A DNA stretch of 64,000 nt, taken from contig CAMMAZ010000003.1 of the NCBI GenBank assembly GCA_946493765.1, positions 1 through 64,000 on the forward strand, read 5' to 3'. Of the stretch, positions 63,324 through 64,000 are shown in pieces. Positions within the stretch are counted from its first letter, which is position 1. Each line of letters starts with the position of its first letter. The DNA comes from an uncultured Clostridia bacterium. Lineage in GTDB: Bacteria; Bacillota; Clostridia; Oscillospirales; Acutalibacteraceae. Below the pieces are notes generated by a model. The model was not told the origin of the DNA. It ran no database searches and saw only the letters and a list, made by a program, of their open reading frames with translations. A program made the position numbers and the translations under genes.

Positions 63324-64000
63324 TTACTTCGCGTTGCGGCGCTTCACGATATATTTATCCGAAGCTTTATGCTTGCTGCGCGTCTTATAACCCAGCGCCG
63401 GTTTGCCCCACGGGGTTACCGGACCCGGACGGCCGATCGGTGATTTACCTTCACCACCGCCGTGCGGGTGATCGCACGGGTTCATGACCGAACCGCGGAC
63501 GGTCGGACGCCAGCCCATGTGGCGCTTCCGGCCCGCTTTACCGATGTTGACGTTTTCATGTTCGATGTTGCCGACCTGGCCGATCGTCGCCATGCAGCCG
63601 ACCGGAACGTTTCTCAGTTCTCCGGAGGGCAGACGCAGTAGCGCCAGACCGTTTTCTTTCGCCATCAGCTGTGCTTGGTTGCCGGCGGAACGCGCCAGCT
63701 GGCCGCCTTTTCCGGGATACAGTTCCACATTGTGGACAAAGATACCGACCGGAATGTTTTCAAGCGGCAGTGCGTTGCCAGGCAGAATGTCGGCGTTGGG
63801 GCCGTTCATGATCTTGTGACCCGGTTTGATGCCGACCGGCGCTAAAATATAGCTTTTCACACCGTCTTCATACTGGATCAGCGCAATGTGCGCGGAACGG
63901 TTCGGATCGTATTCAACCGAAACAACCGTTGCCGGAACGTCGAATTTATTGCGTTTGAAATCGATGATTCTGTATTTTCTGCGATTGGCACCGCCACGGT
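63324..64000 (-). CDS. rplB: 50S ribosomal protein L2, 5' end cut by the window
   Basis: The frame runs without stop to the window edge, giving about 225 codons; some 50 N-terminal residues lie outside. Seen: [16 protein letters not shown] at the cut end, then the C-terminal signature with the conserved His in [20 protein letters not shown]2 is needed for subunit joining and peptidyl transfer. The internal GTG at 63860 is not the start. Confidence 0.96.
   Translation of the reverse strand, partial: RGGANRRKYRIIDFKRNKFDVPATVVSVEYDPNRSAHIALIQYEDGVKSYILAPVGIKPGHKIMNGPNADILPGNALPLENIPVGIFVHNVELYPGKGGQLARSAGNQAQLMAKENGLALLRLPSGELRNVPVGCMATIGQVGNIEHENVNIGKAGRKRHMGWRPTVRGSVMNPCDHPHGGGEGKSPIGRPGPVTPWGKPALGYKTRSKHKASDKYIVKRRNAK

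Noticed and set aside
1-64000. tRNA, rRNA, CRISPR arrays, insertion sequences or prophage genes
   Set aside because: Looked for cloverleaf T-loops, regular repeats and transposase or integrase motifs; none seen.

Overview
The window reads as ordinary chromosome of a low-to-mid GC, spore-forming Gram-positive anaerobe, most likely class Clostridia near Oscillospiraceae/Ruminococcaceae. The basis is the ctsR-mcsA-mcsB-clpC operon with perfect CtsR boxes, strong AGGAGG ribosome sites, frequent TTG/GTG starts, a SleB-type cortex hydrolase, a Bce-type antibiotic module, and rpsD lying inside the alpha operon between rpsK and rpoA. I see no prophage, insertion sequence, CRISPR array, tRNA or rRNA. 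The genus is not determined.

Layout: 1-4.6 kb, protein quality control (clpC, mcsB, mcsA, ctsR). 4.8-5.2 kb, two small Cys-bearing proteins. 5.2-12.3 kb, alpha-galactosidase, a zinc ABC importer with a Fur-family regulator under a Fur-type box, then mannose-6-phosphate isomerase, a GH130 mannoside phosphorylase and a HAD phosphatase; together these suggest use of galactomannan or mannoside fragments. 12.3-14.4 kb, methyltransferase, acetyltransferase, a structured RNA and a DUF2284 protein. 14.4-18.9 kb, BceAB transporter with BceRS two-component system and a TNACA-N4-TGTAA operator. 19.0-23.6 kb, surface-polymer genes (glycerophosphotransferase, TagGH-like exporter, VanZ-like protein, UDP-galactopyranose mutase). 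23.6-25.9 kb, an unknown protein and a phosphate transporter pair. 26.1-30.9 kb, a MoxR-DUF58-transglutaminase operon. 31-34.2 kb, gap, sleB-like and galE. 34.2-37.2 kb, feoAB facing a DtxR-family regulator. 37.3-43.3 kb, hydrolases, a split chromate transporter with a LysR regulator, tspO and a Cys-rich protein. 43.6-48.5 kb, potABCD plus a HAD phosphatase behind a long structured leader. 48.6-50.7 kb, a broken Nudix gene, a small membrane protein and a URO-D family protein. 50.8-64.0 kb, the S10-spc-alpha ribosomal super-operon from rplQ back to a truncated rplB.

The least explained sequence is non-coding: a roughly 200-nt RNA with its own promoter and terminator before the acetyltransferase gene (13485-13684), and a roughly 330-nt potA leader with a repeated TGACTAGC element and two mutually exclusive hairpins (43618-43946). 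A Nudix gene is interrupted by an in-frame stop lying exactly in one arm of a perfect hairpin, as a quasi-palindrome template switch would leave it. No clearly new defence or mobile system is visible.
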